Shown here: positions 1 to 9,194 of the stretch, one piece after another
Layout of the letters: each line of letters opens with the position of its first letter
Position numbering within the stretch: position 1 is the first letter of the stretch
Source: Oscillochloris sp.
Lineage (GTDB): Bacteria; Chloroflexota; Chloroflexia; Chloroflexales; Chloroflexaceae
Direction: 5' to 3'
Assembly (NCBI GenBank): GCA_012032775.1
Contig: JAAUQO010000009.1
Span: 1 to 58,159, forward strand
Length of the DNA: 58,159 nucleotides
Notes under the pieces: model-generated
Seen by the model: only the letters and a program-made list of their open reading frames with translations
Databases searched by the model: none
What the model was told of the DNA's origin: nothing
Program-made: the position numbers and the translations under genes

Positions 1-855
1 CGGCGCGCCCTGGATCGGCTCAATCGTGCGCAGCGGCTCATTCAGCACCGGCGCACTCGCACCCAACGGCCGACCGGCCATCAGGCGCACCGTCTCCAGG
101 GCGCTATGCATCTCACGAGCGCGCTGATACCGATTGGCCGGCTTCATCTCCAGCGCCCGCAGGATCATCTGCTCAGCCAGCACCGAAACCCGCGCATTCA
201 GCGTGCGGGGCGCCGCCAGGGGTGTGTTGGCCTGCCGCTGTTGCGCCGTCGGCGGCGCCCAACCCGTCAGGAGTTGATAGGCCACCGCACCAAGCGCATA
301 AATATCGCTCGATGTCGTCGGCTCGGTTCGATGATCGGTCAGTTCCGGCGCCCGATAGGAAGAAGGTTCTTCACCAACGTGGCGGGCAAGCACAAACGGC
401 GCCAGAAACAGACCACCATCAAGCGACGACCACAGATCCGTCGGGCGGAGATCACCGAGCAAGAGTGCCGGGCGATGATCGTGCAACACCTCGAACGTAT
501 TCAGCAAACGCTCGATCGATGCAAGCACCTCCTGCTCGGGCAACGGGCCACCGCGCTCACGGGCTACGCGATCCAGATCCTGGCCGCCGACATCTTCGGC
601 CACCATATAACAGATTAAACCATCGACAAAATGATCGCGCAGCGTCAGCAAACCCGATTGCTGCACCGTTGCAATCTCCACCGCAAGACTCTGCACATCG
701 TTGAGCGCCGCCTCATTCGGTTGCGGCAACTCCGCGATCAACACCCGTAACGACTCGCGCTGATCGATCGCGCGATAGAGTACGCAATCGGGGCGCTGAT
801 CGACCACGTACGTAATTCGGTAATGTTCACGCAACAGCGAGTCGGGTGCGAGCAT
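1..855 (-). CDS. Serine/threonine kinase-like protein, probable pseudokinase (C-terminus outside window)
   Basis: The frame is open for 285 codons from the ATG at 855 to the window edge, and a GAGGTG ribosome site precedes the ATG. The fold follows a bacterial Hanks-type kinase: an N-lobe with LYRAID, an RAPEL (APE) motif near residue 165, and SSDIYALGAVAYQLLTG (subdomain IX) near residues 178-194. The catalytic residues are missing. The glycine loop is absent, the VAIK lysine position reads VLIAEL, the HRD loop reads LLGDLRPTD, and DFG is replaced by DGGLFLAP. I infer a regulatory or scaffold role, binding rather than phosphorylating. The next gene upstream, on the same strand, is the phytoene desaturase at 1044-2431; no functional link is evident. 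Confidence 0.8.
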   Translation of the reverse strand, partial: MLAPDSLLREHYRITYVVDQRPDCVLYRAIDQRESLRVLIAELPQPNEAALNDVQSLAVEIATVQQSGLLTLRDHFVDGLICYMVAEDVGGQDLDRVARERGGPLPEQEVLASIERLLNTFEVLHDHRPALLLGDLRPTDLWSSLDGGLFLAPFVLARHVGEEPSSYRAPELTDHRTEPTTSSDIYALGAVAYQLLTGWAPPTAQQRQANTPLAAPRTLNARVSVLAEQMILRALEMKPANRYQRAREMHSALETVRLMAGRPLGASAPVLNEPLRTIEPIQGAP

Positions 856-1043
856 GCTCACCTCGAACTATGAGGACGATCCTGAAGTACCCCTATTCTA
901 CCACTGCTCAAAAACTCCGATTGCCGGGCCATGTTGGCGGTTTTGCCACAAACATGGCCCAGCAACCATGGGTTCCACCTTGTCGGAGTCGATCGGAGTC
1001 ATGCACGCGGGCGCGCTGCTCGTTACCTCACAGCTTGTAGCAC

Positions 1044-2431
1044 TCAATACTCAAGCACCGGCTCGCCGGCGGGAATAAGCGTTCCATTCGCCTGCGCCGC
1101 CGTAATCCGATCGATGCAACGCAACCCGCTGATCGTCGCACCTTCGATCGACGCCAGGAAATGCTGCTGGGTGTAATCACCGGCCAGAAATAGATTCGGC
1201 ACCGGGCCGGCCTGATCGGGGCGATACTTATCCACCCCCGGCAAGGCCTGATAGACCGAATTCGGGATGCGCACAATCGTATGCTTAAGCAGTTTCGCCT
1301 CGCGGGCGATCGGATGCAAGCGGCGGAACTCCTCCATCACGAAGGCCACCAACTCATCATCGGGCAACCTGATCAACTTCTCGGCCGGCGCAACCACGAA
1401 CTGCATAATGCTCGTGTCTTCCGTGTGGTACTCCGGCGCCACCATCGCCATATCGGCATACACACTCAGATGCGTGCCGGCGCTGAACAGCAGGTTGTCC
1501 ACCCCGGCGATCCGGCGGTCGAAGAACAATTGCATCGTGATCACGGGCGAACCCTTCAGATGCTTCAGATTGTCGAAGTACGCGAAATCGCGCAAGCTGT
1601 CCGGCAATACTTTTCGCAAACTATGCACCGGCATCGCCGAAACATAGACATCGCCCTGGATGCTGCTGCCGTCGTCGAGGACAAATCCGCTCACCCGATT
1701 GCTCACCGGATCGTGGGCGATCGCGGTCACCTTTTATTGAGCAACACTGTGCCGCCGCGTTGCTCGATCTGGCCGATCAACGGCCGCCAGATATTCGTGT
1801 CGGGCGAACCCTTCACCAGCGCCATCATCGGCGCCTTCTTCTCATGGGCGAAGTGCAGCATCGCCGTGAGCGCCAGTTTCGCCGAGACATTGTCGGCGCG
1901 CTGGAAGTTCAAGGCCAGCGCCATGGTGTGCATCACTTCATCCAGCGAGCGCTGGCCCATGCCATGGCGCAGATGCCACGAGGCATACGACTCATTGTCC
2001 TGCGCATCGACATAGGCCTGATCGCCGAAGATCGGCCGGATTAAGCCCAGACCCATGCGCAGTTTGTCGCCGAGCGTCAGCGGCTTAAACTTCGCCACAC
2101 CGGCCAGGCCATTAAGCGGCGTCGGCAACCAGGGCACAAACTGGATCCCGGCCAGGCCATGGCGCTCCGAAGCGAAGATCATCTCCGCCGGCTTCCAGTT
2201 GAATGTATCGCCCAAACCATGGCGATCCAGAAACGCCAGGAGATTATGATACGCGCCAAAGAAGACATGCAACCCGCTCTCAACCCAATCGCCGTCGGCA
2301 TCCTTCCAGGCCGAAACCTTGCCGCCCGGCACATCGCGCTTCTCCAATAGCACGACATCATGGCCGCGATCAACCAGCGTGCGGGCAACAACAAAGCCGG
2401 CCGGGCCGGCGCCAGCAATAATCACGCGCAT
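1044..2431 (-). CDS. crtP: Phytoene desaturase, CrtP/PDS type (FAD-dependent), frame break at about 1733
   Basis: Carotenoid desaturase of the cyanobacterial/plant type, which introduces double bases-to-bonds conversions into phytoene on the route to lycopene. The N-terminus has the FAD-binding GAGPAGFVVARTL motif followed by LLEKRDVPGGK. GLHVFFGAYHNLL and SPVITMQLFFDRR are hallmarks of the PDS group, and the C-terminus has NLFLAGDYTQQHFLASIEGA, which closes the FAD site. The reading frame breaks after VLLNK at an A-run (about 1731-1736). Adding one A restores LLNKKVTAIAHD and gives 462 residues, a normal length, so I take this as one gene. A lycopene cyclase lies 25 kb away at 27710, so carotenoid genes are scattered here. 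CrtI or zeta-carotene desaturase relatives are possible alternatives. Confidence 0.85.
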
Positions 2432-2489
2432 AGCGATCCTCTGTACTCCGTGGTACGATGCAGGCGATCACCAACCTGATGATTCATAG

Positions 2490-2531
2490 CCTGTACCCTA
2501 TATCCTGTATCCTATATCCTGTATCCGTTAT
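2490..2531. repeat. Heptanucleotide tandem repeat, CCTRTAT type
   Basis: Six consecutive 7-base units, alternating CCTGTAT and CCTATAT with variants at the ends. It sits between the divergent crtP and hydrolase genes. The same motif on the opposite strand (AGGATAC, AGAATAC) recurs at 10766 and 16204. Confidence 0.85.
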
Positions 2532-2651
2532 AGCACGGGCGTGCATGGGGCGCAAGGCAGCGCGATCCGCCACTGATGCGATACGGGTATTAAGGGATGA
2601 TGAGATTGCGTGATGACGGTAGTATCGCTCAATCTCGTGATCGCTCAATCA

Positions 2652-3753
2652 ATGCGTATGCGGCTTACTCGTATCCTCCCCACCCTTATCCTCATCGCTC
2701 TGGCCTTTATGCAGTTGCGCGCGGTGCGCCTGCCGCCCGCCCTTGATCTCCCGCCGCAACAGCAGGTGCAAACGAACAACCCGCTGATCGGCGTGCATAC
2801 CCGCCTTAGCGGCGTCGGCGACGAAGCCTATATTCGCGAGCGCCTGACGCAAGTACGCGAGATGGGCGCAAGCTGGATCGTCGAACTCTTTCCGTGGGCT
2901 TATGTCCAGCCCCGCTCACGCTATGGCTACGACTGGAGCGGCGCCGATATGGTGATCAACCACGCCCGCCGTCAGGGCCTTACCGTCGTCGCCCGGCTCG
3001 ATATTGTGCCGGAATGGGCGCGCCCAGCCCGCACAACCGACCGCTACCTCGATCCCGAGCATTACCAGGATTATGCGAACTATGTCGCCGCATTCGCCCA
3101 ACGCTACGAAGCCCTCGGCGTGCATCACCTGATAATCTGGAACGAGCCGAATCTGCGTTTCGAGTGGGGCGAGCGTCCGCCGGATCCGGGCGCCTACGCG
3201 GCGCTGCTCAAAGTTGTCTACCCAACTGTTAAAGCTGCGGCGCCCGACGCAATCGTGATCGCCGGTGGCTTGTCGCCGGGCAGCAGCCTCGACGGCGGCC
3301 AGAGTCGTATGGACGACCTCCAGTATCTGGCGTCGCTGTATGATGCCGAGGCCGGGCCGTTTTTTCGATCTGTGGGCGCTGCATGCCTACGGCGGCCAGG
3401 AGCCGCCCGCAGCCGAACCTGGGCCGGAGAAGGTGAATTTTCGGCGGATGGAACTGGTGCGTGATCTGATGGATCGCTTCGGCGACGCATCCAAGCCCAT
3501 GATCATCACCGAAGGCGGCTACAATGACCATCCACGCTGGAGCGCCGCCGTTACCCCGGCCGAGCGCGTACGCTGGACGATCGCAAGCTACGAGTTGGCC
3601 CGCAGCTACCCCTGGCTGGAAGCGGTGATCCTTTGGCAGTTCAGCACGCCGTTCTCAACCCGCTCGTACCCCGATAATTGGAACTTCGTCGCACCGGACG
3701 GCACACCGCGCGCGATCTATCATGCCGTTCGCGAATACGCCACCCGGCCCTAG
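2652..3753 (+). CDS. GH39/clan A-like glycoside hydrolase, secreted or membrane-anchored, frame break at about 3360
   Basis: Likely a retaining glycosidase of clan GH-A, acting outside the cytoplasm. After an N-terminal hydrophobic segment (RILPTLILIALAFM) the protein shows a TIM-barrel pattern with the acid/base motif IIWNEPN near residue 166 and the nucleophile motif IITEGGYN near residue 282. The frame breaks inside a T-run at 3360-3365: dropping one T restores GPFFDLWALHAYGG, giving 366 residues. The ATG at 2652 is preferred because it begins just before the signal segment; a GTG at 2610 is in frame upstream, and no strong ribosome site decides between them. The substrate cannot be read from the sequence. 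Confidence 0.8.
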
Positions 3754-3804
3754 ATCTTGCGCCTCTTCCGCCGCCGGCTGCGTCGCTACCACCACGGCAC
3801 ACGA

Positions 3805-3813
3805 TGGTATAAT
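3805..3813 (+). promoter_or_regulatory. Extended -10 promoter for the TlpA lipoprotein gene
   Basis: TGGTATAAT, a perfect -10 with the TGn extension, about 40 bases before the ATG at 3854. No good -35 is visible. Confidence 0.6.
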
Positions 3814-3853
3814 TGCTGCGGTCAATGGTTGGTCATCACATCCGGGAGTGGCT

Positions 3854-4432
3854 ATGCGTCGATTGACTGCATACTGTCTGTTCGTAGCCGTTATCATGTT
3901 GGCCGGCTGCGCGCCGCGCAACGCCGATGAAGGCGTTCAGGTCGGCCAGATCCTGCCGAATGCCGAACTCACCACATTTGCCGGCGAGAAGGTAAATGTG
4001 CATGATCTGCGCGGGCAACCGGTGGTGATTAACTTCTGGGCTACCTGGTGCGAGCCGTGCAAAGAAGAGATCCCGATGCTCCAGGCGGCCTACGAAAATA
4101 CCAGTCGCACCGGTTTTCAGTTGCTCGCCGTCACCAACGAGAGCCGCAGCACCGTCGAGGAGTTTGTCGGCTCGTTCGGCATGAGCTTCCCGGTGGTCTT
4201 TGATCCCGGCGGCCGGGCCGGTAATCGCTACCGCGTGCAAGCCATTCCGACCACCTTTTTTCTCGATAGCGAGGGGCGCATCCTCGCCCGGCATATGGGC
4301 GCCCTCGACGCGCAAACCCTGGCCGGCTACTTGAGCCGGATCATGGCCGCGCCCGACCAACCGGCGCCGAATGATACACCTGCGCCCGACGACGCACCCG
4401 TCAAGCCGGAACCGGACAGCAGCGTCGGCTAA
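3854..4432 (+). CDS. TlpA/ResA-type thiol-disulfide lipoprotein
   Basis: A thioredoxin-fold lipoprotein acting on the outer face of the membrane, of the kind that reduces or oxidises exported proteins or cytochrome c. A signal segment ends in the lipobox LAGC (Cys at about residue 20), followed by the AhpC/TSA-like VGQILPNAELTTF start, the active site FWATWCEPCKEE, and the cis-Pro region QAIPTTFFLD. A proline- and aspartate-rich tail follows. The start at 3854 is chosen because GGGAG lies just upstream and the signal peptide begins there; the frame is open further upstream. It is probably transcribed alone from the TGGTATAAT site. Confidence 0.9.
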   Translation: MRRLTAYCLFVAVIMLAGCAPRNADEGVQVGQILPNAELTTFAGEKVNVHDLRGQPVVINFWATWCEPCKEEIPMLQAAYENTSRTGFQLLAVTNESRSTVEEFVGSFGMSFPVVFDPGGRAGNRYRVQAIPTTFFLDSEGRILARHMGALDAQTLAGYLSRIMAAPDQPAPNDTPAPDDAPVKPEPDSSVG

Positions 4433-4551
4433 ATTGACAGCCGCGTAACCCAATCATTGTCCGTCGCAACGGCGCGCCGGAAGGTCTATCATCGGATTGT
4501 TGTAGGCCGGGCGCGAAATGCTGCGCCCGATGGTACAGGAGCAGAAAAAGC

Positions 4552-5763
4552 ATGGCAACGAAGATGGAGTACCGACTGGCCCGCCGCCTCGCCCAATTAG
4601 AGCCTTCGGCAACTGCGGCGATGACCGCTCGCGTCGCCCAGATGCGCTCCGAAGGCGTTAAGGTGATCTCGTTCAGCGTCGGCGAACCCGACTTTGACAC
4701 CCCCACGCCGATCAAAGAGGCCGGGATCGACGCGATTAACGCCAACTACACCCACTACACGCCCACCGGCGGTATCGCCGAATTGCGTAAAGCCGTCGCC
4801 GCCCGCGTCACCGCCGATCAGGGCATCAGCTACAGCGCCGCCCAGATCAGTGTCACCGCCGGCGCCAAAGAGGCGCTCTATCTAGCGTTTCAGGCTCTGT
4901 GCGATGAAGGCGATGAGGCGATTATTCCGGCTCCGTATTGGGTCAGTTATCTGGAGCAGGCCAAACTTGCCGGCGCTACTCCGATTATGCCCTATGGTGA
5001 CCAGGCCAATGCTTTTAAAATCACTCCCGACCAACTGCGGGAGGCGCTGAGCGAACGTACCCGCGTGGTCGTGCTCAATTCGCCGTCCAATCCCACCGGC
5101 GCCGTTTATAGCGCCGCAGAATTGCGCGCCCTCGCCGATGTGCTCGCCGGCAGCGATGCGATCGTGATCGCCGATGAGATCTATGATGCGATTAGTTATG
5201 TCGATTATGCGCGCTGGTTGCGCGTTGCGCCGGAGATGGCCGATCGCACATTGATCGTCAACGGCGCCGCCAAAGGCTATGCGATGACCGGTTGGCGGGT
5301 TGGGTATGTGGCCGGGCCGCAGCCGATTATCGACGCGATCAAGGCCATCCAGAGCCATACCAGCACCCATACCGCTTCGATCGCGCAGTATGCGGCACTG
5401 GCAGCTTATACGCCGAATCCCGAGATTGAACGAACGGTTGTGCATATGGCGGGGCAGTTCCATCGCCGCCGCGATCTGATGCTCGAACTGCTCGCCGAGA
5501 TCTCCGGTGTCACCTGCAATGTCCCCGACGGCGCCTTCTATGTCTTCCCGAATGTCGAAGGGCTGCTTAACCGGCCGCTGCGCAACGGCATTGTCTGCCG
5601 CACCAGCGAAGAACTGAACCTGTATCTGCTGGAACACGCCCACATCGCCTGTGTCGCCGGCGAAGCCTTTGGCGCGCCCGGCCATATCCGGCTATCCTAT
5701 GCCACCGCCGAAGATGAGATCTACGCCGGCATGAATCGCTTCCGCGACTCATTATCGGATTAG
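4552..5763 (+). CDS. aspC: Aspartate-type aminotransferase, PLP fold type I
   Basis: Cytosolic transaminase, most likely aspartate/2-oxoglutarate, of the Ibeta group. Visible features are SFSVGEPDFDTP near the N-terminus, YTPTGGIAELR, the NSPSNPTGA motif, IADEIYD with the Asp that contacts the pyridine nitrogen, and the PLP lysine in NGAAKGYAMTGWRVGY. Its 403 residues are a normal length. AGGAG sits 10-14 bases before the ATG. A palindromic repeat element begins 18 bases after the stop. The frame is intact, and substrate specificity among the aminotransferases of this group is inferred from overall similarity only. Confidence 0.92.
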   Translation: MATKMEYRLARRLAQLEPSATAAMTARVAQMRSEGVKVISFSVGEPDFDTPTPIKEAGIDAINANYTHYTPTGGIAELRKAVAARVTADQGISYSAAQISVTAGAKEALYLAFQALCDEGDEAIIPAPYWVSYLEQAKLAGATPIMPYGDQANAFKITPDQLREALSERTRVVVLNSPSNPTGAVYSAAELRALADVLAGSDAIVIADEIYDAISYVDYARWLRVAPEMADRTLIVNGAAKGYAMTGWRVGYVAGPQPIIDAIKAIQSHTSTHTASIAQYAALAAYTPNPEIERTVVHMAGQFHRRRDLMLELLAEISGVTCNVPDGAFYVFPNVEGLLNRPLRNGIVCRTSEELNLYLLEHAHIACVAGEAFGAPGHIRLSYATAEDEIYAGMNRFRDSLSD

Positions 5764-5780
5764 GGTATTGAACTTTTAGA

Positions 5781-5881
5781 GCAAGATGCCTGATGCTTGA
5801 TGCCTGACCGCGCGACTGCGCGGCTCGCCAGTCAGATATTCGCGATTGGATCAGGCTCAAGCATTTTGCTCACCGCTATAG
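5781..5881. repeat. Palindromic 101-base interspersed element, copy A
   Basis: Matches 40187-40286 along its whole length with about 80 percent identity. The outer arms (ATGCTTGATGCCTGA and TCAGGCTCAAGCAT) pair, and the centre holds its own hairpin CCGCGC-GACT-GCGCGG. In both copies it lies immediately downstream of a plus-strand gene. It resembles a REP-type element or a small non-autonomous mobile sequence. Confidence 0.8.
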
Positions 5882-5884
5882 AGC

Positions 5885-6063
5885 AGGAACCGAGAACTAA
5901 AAACTAAAAACCATCCGTCAGAGAGCAATGTTCCCGGTTCCCGGCTCTCGGTTCTGGGTTCTGGGTTCTGGGTTCTCGGTTCTGGGTTCTGGGTTCTGGG
6001 TTCTGGGTTCTGGGTTCTCGGTTCTCGGCTCTCGTCTCGCGGCTCGCGGTTCGCGGTTCGCGG
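5885..6063. repeat. Long heptanucleotide tandem repeat array, TTCTGGG type
   Basis: Two blocks with strict 7-base spacing. 5885-5912 has four units (AGGAACC, GAGAACT, AAAAACT, AAAAACC). 5931-6063 has nineteen units, mostly TTCTGGG, grading into TTCTCGG, CTCGCGG and TTCGCGG. It ends 10 bases before the ATG of the next gene, where a ribosome site would be expected and none is seen. Confidence 0.95.
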
Positions 6064-6072
6064 TTCCACCAC

Positions 6073-7085
6073 ATGACACCTGCGCAGCAATCCCATGATC
6101 TGGTAGCGCGCCTCGCCGGACACCGGGTTATCGTCATCGGCGATCTGACCCTTGATGAGTATCTGTTCGGGCGAGCTACCAGGCTCTCCCGTGAGGCGCC
6201 GATCCCGGTGCTTGAATTGGATCGCCGCGAACTGATCCTCGCGCGCCGCCAACCCCAGTCGAAACATCGTCGCCCTCGACAGCCATGCCGTGCAAGTCGG
6301 CGTTGTCGGTGATGATGCCGAAGCCAACCAACTGCGTGAACTCCTGGCACAACACCGGATTCAGGCCGTACTCGTTACCTGCGCCGACCGACCGACTACG
6401 CGCAAAACCCGCATCCTTGCCGATGAGTCGCCGCGCCTGCCGCAGCAACTTGCCCGCATCGACCACCTAAGCCGGGCGCCGCTCGACAGCACGGCCGAGG
6501 CTGCCGTCATCGACGCACTTGCCGCCGTTATCCCCGGCGCCGATGCCTTGATCTGTTCCGATTACCAGATCGGCCTGTTAACGCCGGATGTTATTGCTGC
6601 GGTGCGCCGGCTCTGCGCTGAACATCGCGTTCTCTTCGCCGTCGATGCGCAGGGCAACGCCGCGTACTACCACGGCGCCGATCTGTTTCGCTGTAATAAT
6701 CACGAAGCCGAAGCCGCGCTCGCCACCACCTTACGTAGCGAAGCTGATTTTCGCCGCGGTGTCGCCGAACTGCGCCGCCAACTTAGCGCCCGCATCGTAA
6801 TGGTAGACACGCGGCCCGAATGGAATCGCGCTTGAAGATGCCGACGGCTACATGCATCTGCCGGCAGCGCGGGTCAGCGAAGTCTACGACACCACCGGCG
6901 CCGGCGACACCTTTATCGCCGTCGCCACCCTGGCCCTCGCCGGACGTTTAAATGCCCGCAGCGCCGCGCAGATAGCCGGAGTCGCGGCCGCACAAGTGGT
7001 ACGCCGCTACGGCAATGCAGTGGTTCGCCCTGAAGCATTAGCCGCCGCACTCGACCAGAGCGGGGAGATCAGCAATGGCAACTGA
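6073..7085 (+). CDS. PfkB/ribokinase-type sugar kinase, RfaE (heptose-7-phosphate kinase)-like, two frame breaks
   Basis: Carbohydrate kinase most similar to the kinase half of HldE/RfaE. The N-terminus has VIVIGDLTLDEYLFGRA and LSREAPIPVLEL, as in heptose-7-phosphate kinases; the C-terminus has the PfkB signature DTTGAGDTFIAV with the catalytic Asp. The frame shifts twice, near 6241-6244 (entering AANPSRNIVALDSHAVQVG) and near 6812 (VDT then GPNGIALED). Each shift fits one extra base, and correction gives 336 residues, normal for this family. No cytidylyl-transferase domain follows. The start is uncertain because a heptamer repeat occupies the ribosome-site region. It overlaps the next gene by 11 bases, so the two are probably translationally coupled. 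Confidence 0.78.
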
Positions 7086-7539
7086 GATCAAACCCCCGGC
7101 ACCACTCATCCTCGATCCGCACATGCCGAGCCTCTTTCTCGCCGGATCGATCGAGCAGGGCCGCGCCGTCGATTGGCAAACCGAGGTTGTCACAGCACTG
7201 GCCGATATCCAAGTCACCATCTTGAATCCGCGCCGCGCCGCATGGGATGCGAGCTGGCGCCAAACAATCGACAATAAGCCGTTTCGCAACCAGGTTGAGT
7301 GGGAATTGACGGCCCTGGAGCGGGCCGACCTGATCGCCATGTATATCGCACCCGAAACCCAGGCGCCGATCAGCCTGCTGGAGTTAGGGCTTTTCGCCGC
7401 CGCCGGCAAACTGATCGTCTGCTGCCCGGACGGCTTCTGGCGCAAAGGCAACGTCGATATTGTCTGCGCGCGCTACGCCATCCCACAAGTAGCCGATCTC
7501 ACCGATCTGATCGGTGCTGTCCGCCAACGCCTCATTTAA
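7075..7539 (+). CDS. Nucleoside 2-deoxyribosyltransferase-like protein
   Basis: A 154-residue protein of the nucleoside deoxyribosyltransferase-like superfamily: FLAGSIEQG near residue 21 (nucleotide-binding loop), LNPRRAAWD, VEWELTALERADLIAMY with the conserved Glu/Asp, and SLLELGLFAAAGKLIVCCP with a Glu in the catalytic position. Small members of this family hydrolyse or exchange N-glycosidic bonds of nucleotides, and some are involved in salvage or phage contexts. It starts inside the end of the sugar kinase gene. A hairpin at 7551-7573 follows the stop. Confidence 0.75.
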   Translation: MATEIKPPAPLILDPHMPSLFLAGSIEQGRAVDWQTEVVTALADIQVTILNPRRAAWDASWRQTIDNKPFRNQVEWELTALERADLIAMYIAPETQAPISLLELGLFAAAGKLIVCCPDGFWRKGNVDIVCARYAIPQVADLTDLIGAVRQRLI

Positions 7540-7546
7540 GAACATA

Positions 7547-7595
7547 GAAAAAGCACGCAGTATTTGCGTGCTTCAACCGGCCCGGCCTTGCCGGG
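7547..7595 (-). terminator. Intrinsic terminator between convergent genes
   Basis: AAGCACGCA (7551-7559) pairs perfectly with TGCGTGCTT (7565-7573), and five A at 7548-7552 give a T-run on the minus strand. A second small hairpin, CCCGGC-CTT-GCCGGG, is at 7581-7595. It serves the STAS gene; the plus-strand gene has the hairpin but little T-run. Confidence 0.75.
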
Positions 7596-7626
7596 TAATC
7601 TGGCATTTGTGGAGGAGATAACGCGC

Positions 7627-7995
7627 TCAGGCTGCCGGAAGACCCTTAAACCCGCTCACAGCTTCTTCTTCGTTCTGATAAATCTCAGCATACTGGGCCA
7701 GGCCAACCATGCGAAAGATCTTCTGGAAATGCTGTGACAGGCCACTTACCGCCAACTTCTGACCATTCCGATTGACCTCAGTCACAATCCCGATCAAAAT
7801 TGCGATTCCGGCACTATTGATGTAATCATTCTGCCGAAAATTCAACAACACAAATCGGGCGCCGCGATTCGTCACCTCGCGGTAGGCGCTATTAATCTTT
7901 TCCTCAGCAAACGTCGTCACATCGCCAACCAGATCAATAATCGCCACACCCTCACGCTCGCGCGTACTTACCGTCAACTCGTCTTCCAACATCAT
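7627..7995 (-). CDS. STAS-domain anti-anti-sigma factor
   Basis: Single STAS domain of the SpoIIAA/RsbV type. Family members bind an anti-sigma kinase and free its sigma factor unless phosphorylated. VAIIDLVGDVTTFAEEKI opens the domain, and NDYINSAGIAILIG carries the serine that is phosphorylated in this family (about residue 56). The ATG at 7995 is chosen because GGAGG lies 6 bases upstream; codons further upstream belong to the ribosome site. It lies 118 bases downstream of two RsbW-like genes on the same strand, making a three-gene partner-switching module. Confidence 0.9.
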   Translation of the reverse strand: MMLEDELTVSTREREGVAIIDLVGDVTTFAEEKINSAYREVTNRGARFVLLNFRQNDYINSAGIAILIGIVTEVNRNGQKLAVSGLSQHFQKIFRMVGLAQYAEIYQNEEEAVSGFKGLPAA

Positions 7996-8113
7996 GCGCT
8001 CCTCCAACTATCGCTACGCCCGACGCCGACAACCGTAAGGCAGTCACGTCGGCCCAGGGAGTCGCTCACAAAGCAACTCAGATCAAGCTCCGACGACCGA
8101 CAACCCAGCGGCA

Positions 8114-8563
8114 TCAACGTGAAAACGACGGGCGATGAAATGCAAAGCGAAAACAATTTCCTGCGCCGGAGTGGGCAACAAATCCCGACTCATCGCATAA
8201 CTGGCTGATCAGCATCAAGCCCATACCACGCAATGAACCAAGGCCGGACAGTTTCTCCGCCATACTCAGCGGTTCACTACGCACAGAAAACGTCTTCCGG
8301 CCCTCGTCGCAAACATCGATCACCAGCCGGTCCGGCTCAAGCTGACAGATCACACGCACCCGAAGTTCAGGATTGAGTGAGTTGCCGTGCTCGATCGCAT
8401 TGATACACGCCTCACACAGGGCCGTCTTCAAATCCTCGACTTTTTCGCCTCGCAACCCCAACCGTCGGGCAAATGCAGCGACCGCATCACGGGCGACAAC
8501 TTCATAACCAAGTTCGCTTGGGAGTGAAAGTTCCATACTCATATGCTGAATCGCCGAAGTCAT
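8114..8563 (-). CDS. RsbW-like anti-sigma serine kinase (second of tandem pair)
   Basis: HATPase_c_2-type kinase of 149 residues. It has the N-box CEACINAIEHGN (about residues 50-61), the G1 box DVCDEGRKT and the G2 box RGMGLMLISQLCDE. Such proteins phosphorylate an STAS partner and may sequester a sigma factor or act in other partner switches. Its ATG overlaps the stop of the upstream paralogue by four bases. The two paralogues share length and motif order, pointing to a local duplication with divergence. The sigma factor is not in this window. Confidence 0.88.
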   Translation of the reverse strand: MTSAIQHMSMELSLPSELGYEVVARDAVAAFARRLGLRGEKVEDLKTALCEACINAIEHGNSLNPELRVRVICQLEPDRLVIDVCDEGRKTFSVRSEPLSMAEKLSGLGSLRGMGLMLISQLCDESGFVAHSGAGNCFRFAFHRPSFSR

Positions 8564-9008
8564 TGTTCGAGATGGATAACCATACGTACCTGATTGCCGC
8601 CGCTCGGTGCAGTCGTAAACTCCACCTCATCCATTAGTTCGCGGATTAACCAGATCCCCCAACCGCCCTTATCGTCACGCTCAAAAGCCTGTTCAATCTG
8701 CGGTTCACGGGTGGTGCAATCTTGACTAAGCGGTTTGCGACCCTGATCAGCCACGCTTACGATCAACTCGTCGCGCGCGCCGTCAGCAACACCACCACTT
8801 TGACTCCGGCATCTTGCTGATTACCGTGCTCAATCGCGTTGGTAACCGCCTCACTAATCGCCGTTTTCAGCGATTCGACCTTTTCCTCAGGAAAACCCAT
8901 CCGACGAGCCAGCGACGACGCTGTATCCATCGCGACACGCTCATAACCGAGCTTACTCGGCAGCCGCAGTTCAATTACTTTTTCGAGCGGTGGCGTATCT
9001 TCGCTCAT
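8560..9008 (-). CDS. RsbW-like anti-sigma serine kinase (first of tandem pair), frame break at about 8770
   Basis: The same family as its downstream neighbour: N-box SEAVTNAIEHGN, G1 box VADQGRKP, G2 box GGWGIWLIRELMDE. The frame breaks inside a GCGCGCGC run (8771-8779). Removing one GC pair restores LLTARDELIVSVADQG and gives 148 residues, almost the same as the paralogue's 149, which supports one gene. The start at 9008 has AAGG about 11 bases upstream. It is the first gene of the module with 8114-8563 and 7627-7995. Confidence 0.82.
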
Positions 9009-9194
9009 GCATGGCTACCTTGTCGATGTATACCAGCCATTATCACAGGCCGCAACCATTGGGTTGCTGTTGAAGATCAACAAAAATCTGTGATGACCCA
9101 CATTATTCGAACTATAGCATAGGGGCCGCAGGCTACGCAATAGGACGGAAGTTCGATGTAGGTTATGCCGGTCGTCTACAGCGATACAAACGCA

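Noticed and set aside
1727..1740. Programmed -1 frameshifting in crtP
   Set aside because: No canonical slippery heptamer or downstream pseudoknot is evident, and the same kind of break occurs in many genes of the window, so a sequence error is simpler.
5931..6063. Heptamer array as a CRISPR array
   Set aside because: Units are contiguous 7-mers without spacers; no cas genes are nearby.
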